DNA from: CAYLNM01 sp964385045
GTDB taxonomy: Bacteria; Planctomycetota; Phycisphaerae; Phycisphaerales; SM1A02
NCBI GenBank assembly: GCA_964385045.1
Contig: CAYLNM010000014.1
Location: forward strand, 1 to 53,596
Direction of reading: 5' to 3'
DNA: 53,596 bases
The notes beneath the pieces were generated by a model, which made no database searches, had not been told where the DNA came from, and saw only the letters and a list, made by a program, of their open reading frames with translations. Both the position numbers and the translations under genes were made by a program. Shown here piece after piece: positions 12,061 through 20,458 of this stretch (positions are counted from its first letter, which is position 1; every line of letters begins with the position of its first letter).

Positions 12061-14051
12061 GTCCCGTCCTCCGTCCCCGGCGCCCGCCGCCGCCGATCCG
12101 TCTCGGGCCGGGCGACGGGGAACTCGAGCAGCGGGGCGATCGGGCTGCGTGGACCGTCGGCCTCGCCGCCGGTGATCGCCCCCCGCCGCGACTCGTACAC
12201 CGCGTCCTCCCACGCGTCCACCGCCGCCGTCGCCCCGACGCCCGCGAGCAGCACCGCCGCCGCCCCCATCTTGAGGCGGCGCATCAGGCGGTCGATCGGC
12301 AGCGCATCGACCGGCTCGCCGACGAGGTCGGCGAGGTAGCGCTGCCGCCACGCGATCGAGCCGTGACGCCAGCTGCGCCGCCGCGGATCGACGCCGTTGA
12401 GGGCCGCGGTCGCGCCGAGGGCGGCGTTCATGGCCAGCACCGCCTCGGGGCGGACGCGGCCGGCGGCGTCCGGGCTCGGGCTCGTTCCCGGAACGGTCCC
12501 GCCCGGGGCGTCAGACGACACGGAGGACGCATCCGCGGTGGCCGGCGTCGCCGCCGCATCCCGGATCGCATCCGCGGCGGCCAGCGACGTCGCCGCCTCC
12601 GGGATCGCACCGGTGGCAGACGTCGTCCTCCCGGCGTCCGCCGCGGCATCCGCCCCCGCCCCCGTGTCGTCGGTCGGTCCGCCCGGGTCGCCGGGCTCGA
12701 CCGCCCCGTCATCCGCCGCGCGGTCACCCGCCGCCCCGTCACCCGCGTCCGAGGCCTCCGCGTCCCCGGCCTCGCCCCGGTCCCGCGCGTCCACCCGCAG
12801 GTCCCCGACCGTGAGGAAGGTCGGCGGCCGCACCGCCCCCGCCGCGGGCACCGCGAGCGAGGCCGCGGGCTCCGGTCCGCCCGGCCGGGCCCAGTGCGGC
12901 TCGCGGCTCATCGCCTGCACCGCGTAGGTGTCGGCCTGCCGCTCGTACCGCCGCGAGACCCAGCCGAAGGCGATCCCCACCGCGGCCAGCGCCGCGAGCC
13001 CCGCCAGCCCGACCGTCCAGCCGACGAGCGCCCCCTGCGGGGCGTGCCCGTCGGCCACCAGCGCCGTCGCCGGCGCCGCCGCCGCGGCCCCCGCGAGGCT
13101 CAGCATGCCCGCCAGCGTCGCGACCAGCCACGGGACGTGCCGGTGGTGCACGTGGGCCAGCTCGTGGGCGATCACCGCCCGCAGCGCCGGGCGCGGCACC
13201 TGCTCGACCATCGCGTCGGTCAGCAGCACGTAGCGCACCGACGGGATCACGCCGACCACCGCGGCGTTGACGAGCGTGCCGTCGGTGCGCCAGAGCATCA
13301 CGTCGCCGACGCGGACGCCGAGTCGCCGGCACATGCTCACCATGTCCTCCCGCACCGTGCCCGCGGGCATCGGCGCGATCGGCAGCACCAGCCGCATGGC
13401 GAGCGGCGCAAGCGAGAACACCAGGGCGGCCGCCCCGAGGCTCGCGGCGTCGGCGGTCCACGACGGGACGGCGCCGCCCGCGGCATCCACCGCCATGCGG
13501 GCGGCCTCGGCCAGACCGAGGACGAGGAGGATCGGGACGCCGAGCAGGCCGAGCTGCAGCCGCAGCTGGCCGATGACGAACCGTGGACGCGACGGAGTGG
13601 GCCAGATCGGGCGCCCCTCGTCCAGGCGGCGCAGCCGCATGGCGTCCCGCACCCGGGTCTCGAGCGCGTGCTGCACCGCCCACGTGCCGCAGAGGCCCGC
13701 CACCACGGGGGCGAGGGCGAGCAGCTCGTCGGCGAGCACCAGGTCGCCCACGGCGCCCCGCACCCAGGCGAGCCAGCCGTCGGACAGGATGCTCCAGGCG
13801 CCCGCGGCCAGGATCGCCAGCCGCGCGAGGCCGAGGGCGCGGTCGGCGCGGGCGAGCCAGATTCCGCGGCGGGTGCGGTCGAGTCCCCGCAGCAGGATCC
13901 GGACCGCGACCCACGCCGCGAGCACGATCGCCGCCGGCAGGGCGATCGCCCGCAGCGGCGTCGCCGCCTCCGGAGCCGGCGGCCCGCCGGGCAGCGCGAC
14001 CCCGTCCGCGAACAGGATCGGGAGGACCAGGAGGATCGGGAGCAGCTGCAT
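12057..14051 (-). CDS. M48 family membrane metallopeptidase
   Basis: This 664-residue integral membrane zinc protease resembles HtpX/Ste24 enzymes. The zinc site is HELAHVHHRH. A downstream RRYERQADTYAV segment would supply the third Glu ligand and the ExxxD feature. At least five hydrophobic segments are visible: one N-terminal (LLPILLVLPILF), several before the active site, and two after it (LVATLAGMLSLAG; VGLAGLAALAAVGIAFGWV). After the catalytic domain comes a stretch of more than 100 residues rich in Asp/Ala/Gly, then a last hydrophobic helix (MGAAAVLLAGVGATAAV). It is the middle gene of a leftward trio and overlaps dapF by 4 bp. A role in membrane protein quality control is inferred from the family. 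Confidence 0.9.
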
Positions 14052-14147
14052 GCGACGTCCGGGGATGCGGGCGGCGAGACGGCCGCCGAGGCGACACGCG
14101 GCGACGGCCGCGGGCCGATGGGCCGAGACGGCGGGACGAGTCGCGAC

Positions 14148-15629
14148 TCAGCTCGTCCCGGGCCGGCGGACGGTGCCCAGGTCCACCGCGACGCGGCCGT
14201 GGCGGTACCAGTCGACGTTGAGCTCGTCCTCCGACAGGCTCGTCAGGACCAGGCAGTTGGCCCGGAGGCTGTCGGCGTACGCGCGGTCGCCGAAGCCGGG
14301 CCCGGCATAGTCGCCGTTGCGGGGCTCCTGCACGTGCAGGTGGAAGTGGAAGAGGGCGGTGTAGGCGGCGTCGAGCATCGCCTGCGAGGCGACGAATCGC
14401 CGGTCGCTGACCCGCATCCGCGGCGGGAACTCCAGGATCTCGTAGCGACCGCGCTCGTCGAGCGCGATCACGCCGCCGTACTCGGTGCCGCGGTCGGCCC
14501 GGTCGCGATCGGCGTAGTCGAAGACGTGGCGCCGCACCGCCGGCACGTCGAACGCGTCGAGCGCCAGGTGCATCGCCGCGAGGTCGCCCCAGCTCAGCCG
14601 GCCCCGCCAGTGGACGAGCCGGTCCTCGCCGGTCCCGCGCCGGACGTCGGCCCGCGTCACGCGGCGCACGCCGCGGAGCCGCTCGGCGAGCGCGGCCTCG
14701 AGCTCGGCGACCGGAGCGTCCAGCAGCGCCGGACGGTGACGGGCGGCGGAGACGACGACCGGGACGTCCCGCAGCTCGAGTCCGAGCCGGCGATCCTCGG
14801 CCAGCTGCGCGAGGGCGGTGCGGGCCTCGGACCAGAAGCCCGCCCGCGCGGGCTCCCGCAGGCGCCGGAGCCAGAGCATCTCCTCCCGGTTGTGCGGCAG
14901 GACGCCGAGCTCGCGCCAGCCGGCGGCGAGATCGGCCATCATCGAGTCGGTCGCCGCATCGCCGCTCGGCTCCCACGCCGCGACGAGCGTCGCGAGCCGG
15001 TCGCGCTCGCCGAGCCGGTGGAGCAGCTCCCAGGCCCGCGTCCGGAGGGCGGCCGAGTCGCCCCAGTCGCTCGCGAGCACCTCGAAGACGACGGGCACGC
15101 GGCGGTCCGGCCCGTGCAGGGCGGCGATCGCGAGCGCCTCGGGTCGCTCCAGGTCGGGCAGCGTGGCGTCGGGCACGGGGCGGGCCCAGCTCGAGACGAG
15201 CGCCGGGGTGAGCTCGACCCAGCCCTGCTCCCCCACCAGCTCGCAGAGCGCCCGGAGCCCGCCGAGGGCGCCGAGGTTCGGCAGCTCGCGGCGCAGCACC
15301 GTCATCGCCCGCTCGCGATCGAGCGCGGCGAGCCGGCGGGCGGCGGCGACCCGCTCCCGCGGCGTGATCCCCGAGGCGTGGATCAGTCGCTCGAGGGCGG
15401 CGAACTCGGCGTCGGTGGCCTCGGCCCCGATCGGGATCGCCTCGATCGCCAGCACGCGGCGGTCGGGCAGCGTGCCGGCGTCGGCGAGCTCGGCCGCGGG
15501 GTCGGTGACCGGCCGGGCGGCGCAGCCCACCGGAGCGGCGAGCAGACATGCCCCGACGACGAGGGCGGCGGCGGTGCCGCCCGCGCGAAGGCCGGTGACC
15601 AGACGCCGACACGGAACGATCGCTCGCAT
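14148..15629 (-). CDS. HEAT-like lipoprotein, unknown function
   Basis: The gene encodes 493 residues. The N-terminus has a basic start, a hydrophobic stretch and a plausible lipobox (LLAAPVGCAA), so an envelope lipoprotein is likely. The first half is built of helical, HEAT-like segments (RERVAAARRLAALDRERAMTV; LRTRAWELLHRLGERDR). The last 150 residues form a separate domain with HHFHLHV-like character (FHFHLHVQEPRNGDYAGPG) and several conserved-looking Asp and Tyr residues. A TAGACT hexamer ends 6 nt before the ATG, so the message may be leaderless. It is the first gene of the trio with the M48 protease (96 bp gap) and dapF. No enzymatic activity can be assigned. Confidence 0.75.
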   Translation of the reverse strand: MRAIVPCRRLVTGLRAGGTAAALVVGACLLAAPVGCAARPVTDPAAELADAGTLPDRRVLAIEAIPIGAEATDAEFAALERLIHASGITPRERVAAARRLAALDRERAMTVLRRELPNLGALGGLRALCELVGEQGWVELTPALVSSWARPVPDATLPDLERPEALAIAALHGPDRRVPVVFEVLASDWGDSAALRTRAWELLHRLGERDRLATLVAAWEPSGDAATDSMMADLAAGWRELGVLPHNREEMLWLRRLREPARAGFWSEARTALAQLAEDRRLGLELRDVPVVVSAARHRPALLDAPVAELEAALAERLRGVRRVTRADVRRGTGEDRLVHWRGRLSWGDLAAMHLALDAFDVPAVRRHVFDYADRDRADRGTEYGGVIALDERGRYEILEFPPRMRVSDRRFVASQAMLDAAYTALFHFHLHVQEPRNGDYAGPGFGDRAYADSLRANCLVLTSLSEDELNVDWYRHGRVAVDLGTVRRPGTS

Positions 15630-15845
15630 CCACGAAGTCTACGGCCGGGAGGCGATCGCATCCGCGTCGCCATGCCCCCGCGCCCCGCCCGTCCGCTCAC
15701 CCGCCGGCGGTCCTGCTCCGGCGGACGGCCGCCGGGGGGAGCCGGGGGGAGCCGGCGCCGAGGCACGAGAGAGGGAAAACGGCGCCGGCAGCGTCACCGG
15801 AGCCGGCTGCCGGTGGAGGTGTCGACATCTCCGTCGGAGCCCCCC

Positions 15846-15851
15846 TACCAT
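15846..15851 (+). promoter_or_regulatory. -10-like box before the NifU-domain gene
   Basis: TACCAT lies 24 nt before the GTG start, with GGAG (15862-15865) in between at correct Shine-Dalgarno spacing. The -35 region is not clear. Confidence 0.35.
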
Positions 15852-15875
15852 GACCATTCGGCTGGAGTCTCTTCC

Positions 15876-16187
15876 GTGGCCACCACGCCCACCGACGACC
15901 ACCGGCGGCCGAACGCACCGGCCGCACCCAACGCGACGACGAGCAGCGGCGCCGAGGCGCCGCTTCGCGATCGCGTGGCCTCGGTGCTCGAGATGATCCG
16001 GCCCGCGATCCAGATGGACGGCGGCGACCTCGAGCTCGTCGACGTCCGGGAGGACGGCGTCGTCGTGGTGCGACTGCACGGCGCGTGCGTCGGCTGCCCG
16101 TCCAGCCACATCACGCTGCAGGCGGGCATCGAACGGCAGCTCCGCGATCACGTCCCGGAGGTGCGAGGGGTCGAGGCGACGAGCTGA
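15876..16187 (+). CDS. NifU C-terminal domain Fe-S scaffold protein
   Basis: This 103-residue stand-alone NifU C-terminal (Nfu) domain holds and delivers Fe-S clusters. It contains the family core: IRPAIQMDGGDLELVDV, then the cluster-binding CxxC in GACVGCPSS, then ITLQAGIERQLRDHVPEV. About 30 Thr/Pro/Ala-rich residues precede the domain. The GTG at 15876 has GGAG 10 nt upstream and a TACCAT box before that, which decided the start. No isc or suf gene is nearby. It is divergent from the HEAT-like lipoprotein. Confidence 0.92.
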   Translation: MATTPTDDHRRPNAPAAPNATTSSGAEAPLRDRVASVLEMIRPAIQMDGGDLELVDVREDGVVVVRLHGACVGCPSSHITLQAGIERQLRDHVPEVRGVEATS

Positions 16188-16632
16188 TCGCTGCCGACTC
16201 CCGGACCGCCGAGTCCGGGGCCGCCGAGTCCGGGGCCGTCCACTGCCGGGCCGCCGGCTCCCGGACCGCGGGCTCCCGAGCCGCCGACTTGGGTCCGCTG
16301 GCTTCCGGGCCGCGAGCGGCGGGCTCGCGAGCCGCTCTTTCCCGAGCCGACGCGTTCCGGACCACCGACCGCGGCCGCGAGCGAGCCCCAACTCGTTGCC
16401 ACGACGGCACTTGCCCGATCCGAAGGTCCGAGAACCTCGACCGTCTCGCGAACGGTGTGGGCGCGCGGTGGATGAAGTCCGGATAAGCCCGTCGAGCGTC
16501 CGAGACACGCCGATTTCGCGCTAGACTGCATTTCCGCGTCCCGGTCGCCGGGATAGGCTGGGAGAGCCACGGTCGGCTCGAGGCGTGTGCGCCAGACGCC
16601 ACGCCCCCGCAGGCAGGGCAGGAGGTCCGCTG
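16188..16632. other. 445-bp intergenic region with degenerate repeats
   Basis: No gene is visible. The first half (about 16190-16345) is a degenerate array of GC-rich units, best preserved as two 15-bp copies of GCCGAGTCCGGGGCC near 16208-16237. The second half is less GC-rich and should hold the csrA promoter, but no clear -35/-10 pair is seen. Confidence 0.7.
16621..16625 (+). promoter_or_regulatory. csrA ribosome binding site with GGA motif
   Basis: GGAGG lies 7 nt before the csrA ATG. CsrA proteins bind GGA in RNA hairpin loops overlapping ribosome binding sites, so autoregulation is possible (inference). Confidence 0.5.
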
Positions 16633-16866
16633 ATGCTGGTGATCACCCGACGAGAAGGCGAAGAGGTCGTGATCGGCGACCCCGCGAACCCGCAGGGCGT
16701 TGTTCGAATCGCTTCGATCAAGGGTGATCGAGTGCGGATCGCATTCGACTTCCCCCGCGAGGTCGAGGTCCATCGCCGCGAGGTCGCGGACCAGATCGCC
16801 GTGCAGCGCCCCGAAGCCGTGGTGGGCAGCATCCGCCCCAAGACCGGTACCACGAACGGTCGCTGA
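16633..16866 (+). CDS. csrA: carbon storage regulator CsrA
   Basis: This 77-residue RNA-binding homodimer controls translation and stability of target mRNAs by binding GGA motifs. The N-terminal strand MLVITRREGEEVVIGD carries the RNA-contact Leu and Arg residues. The second RNA-binding edge is EVEVHRREVADQI, with the Arg equivalent to R44 of E. coli CsrA. The tail after residue 60 is longer than in E. coli (61 residues) and ends in a basic Thr/Lys-rich stretch. The ATG at 16633 was chosen over an upstream frame extension because of GGAGG 7 nt before it. In many bacteria csrA lies with flagellar genes; here no motility gene is adjacent. Confidence 0.95.
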   Translation: MLVITRREGEEVVIGDPANPQGVVRIASIKGDRVRIAFDFPREVEVHRREVADQIAVQRPEAVVGSIRPKTGTTNGR

Positions 16867-17583
16867 ACCCGTCTCGACGCCCGCTTGCGGCGACGTTCCC
16901 GTCGACGACGCTCGACTCCGATCGACGGGCGATCGTCGTCGTCAGTCGCGCCGCCGCCGCTCCGGCATTCCGCGATCCGCCCGGACTCGAGATGTCGTCC
17001 GCCCGACGGCGGACCGAATGCCCCGCGACGCGTGGTGGGCCGCGTCGAAGGGCGGCATGGAGTGACGATGCGGGCATCCTGCCCTCGTCCTGGGAATGCC
17101 TCCGGTCGCGCTCGCGCGATCCCGGCGGCAGCGTGTCCTTCTCCCCCGGACCCTTCCCTCCCGGCTCCTCCTCCTCCTCGGCGGGACCCGCGTCCCGCCA
17201 CGTCGCCCCCCCCTTCGCCCCGCGTCCCGCAGGACGGCCCGCCCGCCGTCCGACCCGGTGCTCCGAATCCGGGCCGGACGGCGGTCGAGACCTCTACCGG
17301 ACCGTCCGTGGTCCGGCGTGGTGGCCGGGGATCGAAGCGGCACGTCCGTGGCGCCGGTCGGGAGCTCCGATGCCGTCGGCGTCCGGGGACGCCGAGCTCC
17401 CGATCCTCGCCGGCCGCCGGTGATCCCGTGCGCCGGGGTGGACCGCGATGCGGTCCGGGTGGGCGTCCGCGTCCGTGCGGCTGCCCTCGATTCGTGCGGG
17501 GTGGGAGTCCGGGACGAGTCCATCCGTGCCCGGCCGCTCCCCGCGTGGCATGCCCGCGTCCGTGCGGTCCGCCGTGTCGTTCG
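16867..17583. other. 717-bp region without a recognisable gene
   Basis: It lies between the convergent csrA and mraZ ends. Long open frames exist on both strands, but their products are Arg/Pro/Gly-rich without family features, as expected from GC-rich noncoding DNA. Short motifs recur (for example GCGTCCGTGCGG-like elements in 17470-17570). No RNA gene is recognised. Confidence 0.65.
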
Positions 17584-18081
17584 TCAGTCGCCCGTCGGTC
17601 CCGGGCCACCGTCCGCGGGCTGGCCGCGGCGTCGCGCCATCGCGAGCCGGGCCCGCCGCATCACGTCCCCCTGCGAGCGACGCTTCTCCTCCAGGAGCGT
17701 TGCCCAGTCGTCCGGGTCGCGAAGCTCGAGGTGATCGCGCACCCCGAGGATCGTGACGTTCCGCTCGATCCCGGCGCCCCTCAGCAGCCGCTCCGGCAGC
17801 CGCACCCGGCCCGCCGAGTCGATCTCCAGGCGTGCCGCCTGCGAGAAGAAGAAGTCGTCGAACTCGGCCACCTCGTCCTCGGGCAGGAGCGAGGCGTCCA
17901 TGGTGTTCACGAGCTCCTCGAAGGTCCGGCTGGGCCAGAGCCACAGGGCTCCGTTCAGGCCGGGTGTCGCGTAGAAGCCCTCGCCATGCACGGCCGGGTC
18001 GAGCACCGTCCGAAGCTCGGACGGGATGGCCATCCGCTGCTTCGCGTCGATCGAGTGCTCGTACTCGCCGGTGAACAGCAC
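17584..18081 (-). CDS. mraZ: transcriptional regulator MraZ
   Basis: This 165-residue AbrB-like protein normally represses the division and cell-wall (dcw) cluster and its own promoter. Two MraZ repeats are visible: LFTGEYEHSIDAKQRMAIPSELR at the N-terminus and AARLEIDSAGRVRLPERLL in the middle, each with the DxxxR[ILMV]x[IL]P signature. The GTG at 18081 was chosen because it starts exactly at the family N-terminus and has GAGGA 8 nt upstream; the open frame runs further up. The 30-residue C-terminal extension is basic then Gly/Pro-rich. The gene is an orphan: no rsmH, ftsL or mur gene follows. A three- to four-unit operator array lies in its promoter. Confidence 0.95.
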   Translation of the reverse strand: MLFTGEYEHSIDAKQRMAIPSELRTVLDPAVHGEGFYATPGLNGALWLWPSRTFEELVNTMDASLLPEDEVAEFDDFFFSQAARLEIDSAGRVRLPERLLRGAGIERNVTILGVRDHLELRDPDDWATLLEEKRRSQGDVMRRARLAMARRRGQPADGGPGPTGD

Positions 18082-18134
18082 GCATGTGTTCCTCGCGAGG
18101 GTTCCTCGCGGAGCCCATGTCCGCGACGAAGGTG

Positions 18135-18180
18135 AAGGTACCCCACGCTCCCCCACTCGACAACACATCGCCCCACACTT
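18135..18180 (-). promoter_or_regulatory. mraZ promoter with MraZ operator repeats
   Basis: Read on the minus strand, TTGTCG (18158-18163) and TACCTT (18135-18140) are 17 bp apart. TGGGG is repeated with strict 10-bp period (CCCCA on the plus strand at 18141, 18151 and 18171, with a degenerate unit at 18161). Known MraZ sites are TGGG repeats spaced one helical turn. Two units fill the -35/-10 spacer, so MraZ bound there would block its own promoter. Confidence 0.8.
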
Positions 18181-18263
18181 GAGCACATTCGCGCCCGTCG
18201 AATCCCGAACGCACCCCGCACATCCTGTGGACGAGGTTCGTCAAGTCCCTGCCCGAACGAGGC

Positions 18264-18291
18264 TTGAGATCCCGGTGACCGCGTTCATAAT
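18264..18291 (+). promoter_or_regulatory. strong sigma-70-type promoter
   Basis: TTGAGA (18264-18269) and CATAAT (18286-18291) each match consensus at five of six positions with a 16-bp spacer. The predicted start is near 18298, giving a leader of about 120 nt before the flavin reductase gene. Confidence 0.65.
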
Positions 18292-18419
18292 GTGAAGGCC
18301 CCGCCCCACCGGCAGGTCGAGGGGGCGCCGCCCGCGTCCACGTTTCATCCACAGACGATCCCCGAGCCGCGCCGCTCCTGCCCCGCGGACCGCTCGTCCC
18401 ACCCCCGCGAGGCCCCGTG

Positions 18420-18929
18420 ATGCAGCGACCGACCGCCGCCAAGCTCGAGGAGCTCTTCTCCCGGATCCCCACCGGACTGTTCGTGCTCACGGCGGCCCAC
18501 GACGGAATGCGGTGCGGGATCCTGACCCGCTGGGTGCAGCCGTGCTCCCGCAAGCCGCCGCTGGTGATGGTGTCCATCGCCACCGGCCTGCCGATCGAGC
18601 CGATCATCCGCGACGCCCGCGCGTTCGCCCTCTGCCAGATCCCGGCCGACGACCGGGTGCTCTCGCGCCGGTTCGCCGGCCCCCTCGATCGCGGCGAGGA
18701 CCCGTTCATCACGATCCCGCACTTCGACGCGGTGGGCGGCGCCCCGGTGCCGGACCGCTCGCTGCTGTACTACGACTGCCGGTTGGTGCGGCACGTCGAC
18801 CTGGAGGCCGACCACCGGCTCTACGTCGGCAAGGTCGTCGGGGCGGACATGGTCCAGTCCGACGGCGATCCCGCCCCCGCGGTGGAGCTCCGAGGCGTGT
18901 CGCTGACCCCGCGGCAGCTCGACGGCTGA
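18420..18929 (+). CDS. flavin reductase-like (FMN-binding split barrel) protein
   Basis: This 169-residue single-domain protein is of the flavin reductase/FMN-binding split-barrel group. It shows the characteristic start (RIPTGLFVLTAAHDGMRCGILTRWVQPCSRKPPLVMVSI), then the segment FALCQIPADDRVLSRRFAG, and a C-terminal dimer strand (HRLYVGKVVGADM). Members bind FMN or reduce flavins with NAD(P)H; the partner oxygenase, if any, is not adjacent. The ATG at 18420 is preferred over a GTG one codon earlier. A near-consensus promoter lies about 120 nt upstream. It converges with the glycosyltransferase. Confidence 0.88.
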   Translation: MQRPTAAKLEELFSRIPTGLFVLTAAHDGMRCGILTRWVQPCSRKPPLVMVSIATGLPIEPIIRDARAFALCQIPADDRVLSRRFAGPLDRGEDPFITIPHFDAVGGAPVPDRSLLYYDCRLVRHVDLEADHRLYVGKVVGADMVQSDGDPAPAVELRGVSLTPRQLDG

Positions 18930-18994
18930 GCCCGCCGCGGCCACGACCACCGCCGCGGCCTCCCGCCCGGGCGATCGCGCCCGCCCGGCGTACG

Positions 18995-20167
18995 TCAGTC
19001 GGTGCCCGTGCCGTACGTCGCCAGCGCGTCGGCCACCACCGCGTCCATCGCCGCGTCGAAGCGGGGCCCCGAGAATCGCTCCGCCCGCGCCCGGCACGCC
19101 GCCGGATCCGGCGGCCGCTCGAGCAGGCGGCGCATCCCGTCCGCGATCGCGTCGACCGTCTGCTCGCCCGCGAGCGTGCCCACCGACTCGTCGACGGTGT
19201 CGAGCGCTCCGCCGCGGCCGACCGCGACCACCGGACAGCCGCACGCCAGCGCCTCGACCGGCACGATGCCGAAGTCCTCGACCTGCGGGAACACGAGGCC
19301 GGCCGCGGTGCGGTAGAGCGCCTGCAGCTCGTCGTCGTCCACCCGCCCGAGCAGGTCGATCGTCGCGCCGCGCCGGCGCCCCTCGCGGGCCCGCTGCGCG
19401 AGCGCCTCGCGCTGCGATCCGTCGCCCACGATCCTCAGCGGCACGCCCAGCCGCAGCGCCGCCTCGATCGCGAGATCGGTGCGCTTGTACGGCTCGAGGG
19501 CGGCGACCACGAGGAACCACGACTCCCGCGGGCCGGAGCCCGGAGTGAAGCGGTCCGTGCGCACCGGCGGCGCGACGACGCGGGCGTCGCGGCCCCAGCA
19601 CCGGCGGATCCGGTCCGCGGTGTGCCGGCTGTTGGCGACGAGGACGTGCACGCGGCTCGCGGTCCGGCGATCCCAGCGCCGGAACCGCGGCCCGACGACG
19701 GCCAGTCCAGCCCGCCGGACGAGTCCGCCCCGCCCCACCGCGTAGTCCGCCGCCTGGTCCCAGGCGTAGCGGGCCGGACTATGGCAGTAGCACACGTGCA
19801 CCGCGCCGTCGGGCGGGCGGATCGACTTCATCACCGCCGAGCTCGTCGAGAGCAGCAGGCGACACGGCCGGGGGCGGAGACGCTCGACCGCCCACGGCAT
19901 CAGCGGCAGCAGGTGCCGCCGCAGCCGCCCCGCCCCGCCGGGGATCCGCTGCAGCGGCGACACGTGCCGCGGGCACGCGTCGATGGCCGGGGCGTGGGGA
20001 CGACCGTCGTCCACCAGGAGCATGAGATCGGTCGGGCCGAAGCGTGCGGCGAGCCGCTCGAGCACGCGCTCGCCCCCGCGCATGCCGACGAGCCAGTCGT
20101 GAGCGAGCACCACGTCGGCCGGGACGACGGGCGGCGGGCGGTCCTCGTCGCCGGGCGGGTCTACCAT
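18995..20167 (-). CDS. GT4-family glycosyltransferase
   Basis: This 390-residue protein has two Rossmann-like domains (GT-B fold) and retaining GT4 features. The N-terminal domain opens with VVLAHDWLVGMRGGERVLERL, a glycine-rich acceptor loop. The C-terminal domain carries the linker strand WFLVVAALEPYKRTDLAIEAA and the donor-binding motif PQVEDFGIVPVEALACGCPVV, including the E(x7)E signature. It has no transmembrane segment. It probably adds a sugar to a polysaccharide or lipid carrier. A TAGACT hexamer ends 9 nt before the ATG. It stands alone, divergent from the amidohydrolase. Confidence 0.9.
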   Translation of the reverse strand: MVDPPGDEDRPPPVVPADVVLAHDWLVGMRGGERVLERLAARFGPTDLMLLVDDGRPHAPAIDACPRHVSPLQRIPGGAGRLRRHLLPLMPWAVERLRPRPCRLLLSTSSAVMKSIRPPDGAVHVCYCHSPARYAWDQAADYAVGRGGLVRRAGLAVVGPRFRRWDRRTASRVHVLVANSRHTADRIRRCWGRDARVVAPPVRTDRFTPGSGPRESWFLVVAALEPYKRTDLAIEAALRLGVPLRIVGDGSQREALAQRAREGRRRGATIDLLGRVDDDELQALYRTAAGLVFPQVEDFGIVPVEALACGCPVVAVGRGGALDTVDESVGTLAGEQTVDAIADGMRRLLERPPDPAACRARAERFSGPRFDAAMDAVVADALATYGTGTD

Positions 20168-20458
20168 CGGATCCCGAGTCTATCGCCGCCACGCCGCAGG
20201 CCGGGCGCGACGCGTCGCCCGCCTCGCCCGTCCGTCCAGCCGTCCGCTCGGTCCCGCGTCCGGCCCGCGGTCCCGGCCCCGGCCCCGGCCCCGGCCGACG
20301 CGCCGGCGAGCGATCGCGGATCGCCCCCGGCGCCGCCAGCGGCTCGGTGCCGCGGCGGCATCCTGCCCCGCCCGCGTCCCGCCACGGCGCCCGACGCGAC
20401 CACCGTCCCAGGCACCATCCGCGACCGCGCGGCCGCGGACCGACCGGAGTCCCCGCCC

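Larger units (their letters stand above)
18082..18419. other. divergent mraZ / flavin reductase intergenic region
   Basis: The 338 bp hold the mraZ promoter and operator on the left, and a rightward promoter at 18264-18291. Two sites resembling DnaA boxes (18226-18234; 18345-18353, one mismatch) are present but are not enough to call an origin. No gene is seen. Confidence 0.7.

Noticed and set aside
16208..16237. Repeated GC-rich units suggesting a CRISPR-like array
   Set aside because: The units are directly adjacent, degenerate and 15 bp long, with no spacers and no cas genes.
16499..16527. TAGACT as a csrA promoter -10 box
   Set aside because: No supporting -35 at 16-18 bp, and the distance to the gene is over 100 nt. 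Too weak to call.
18226..18353. Two DnaA-box-like sites (TGTGGACGA; TCATCCACA) near mraZ
   Set aside because: Only two imperfect boxes 120 bp apart, with no A/T-rich unwinding region and no dnaA or dnaN nearby. Not enough for an origin.
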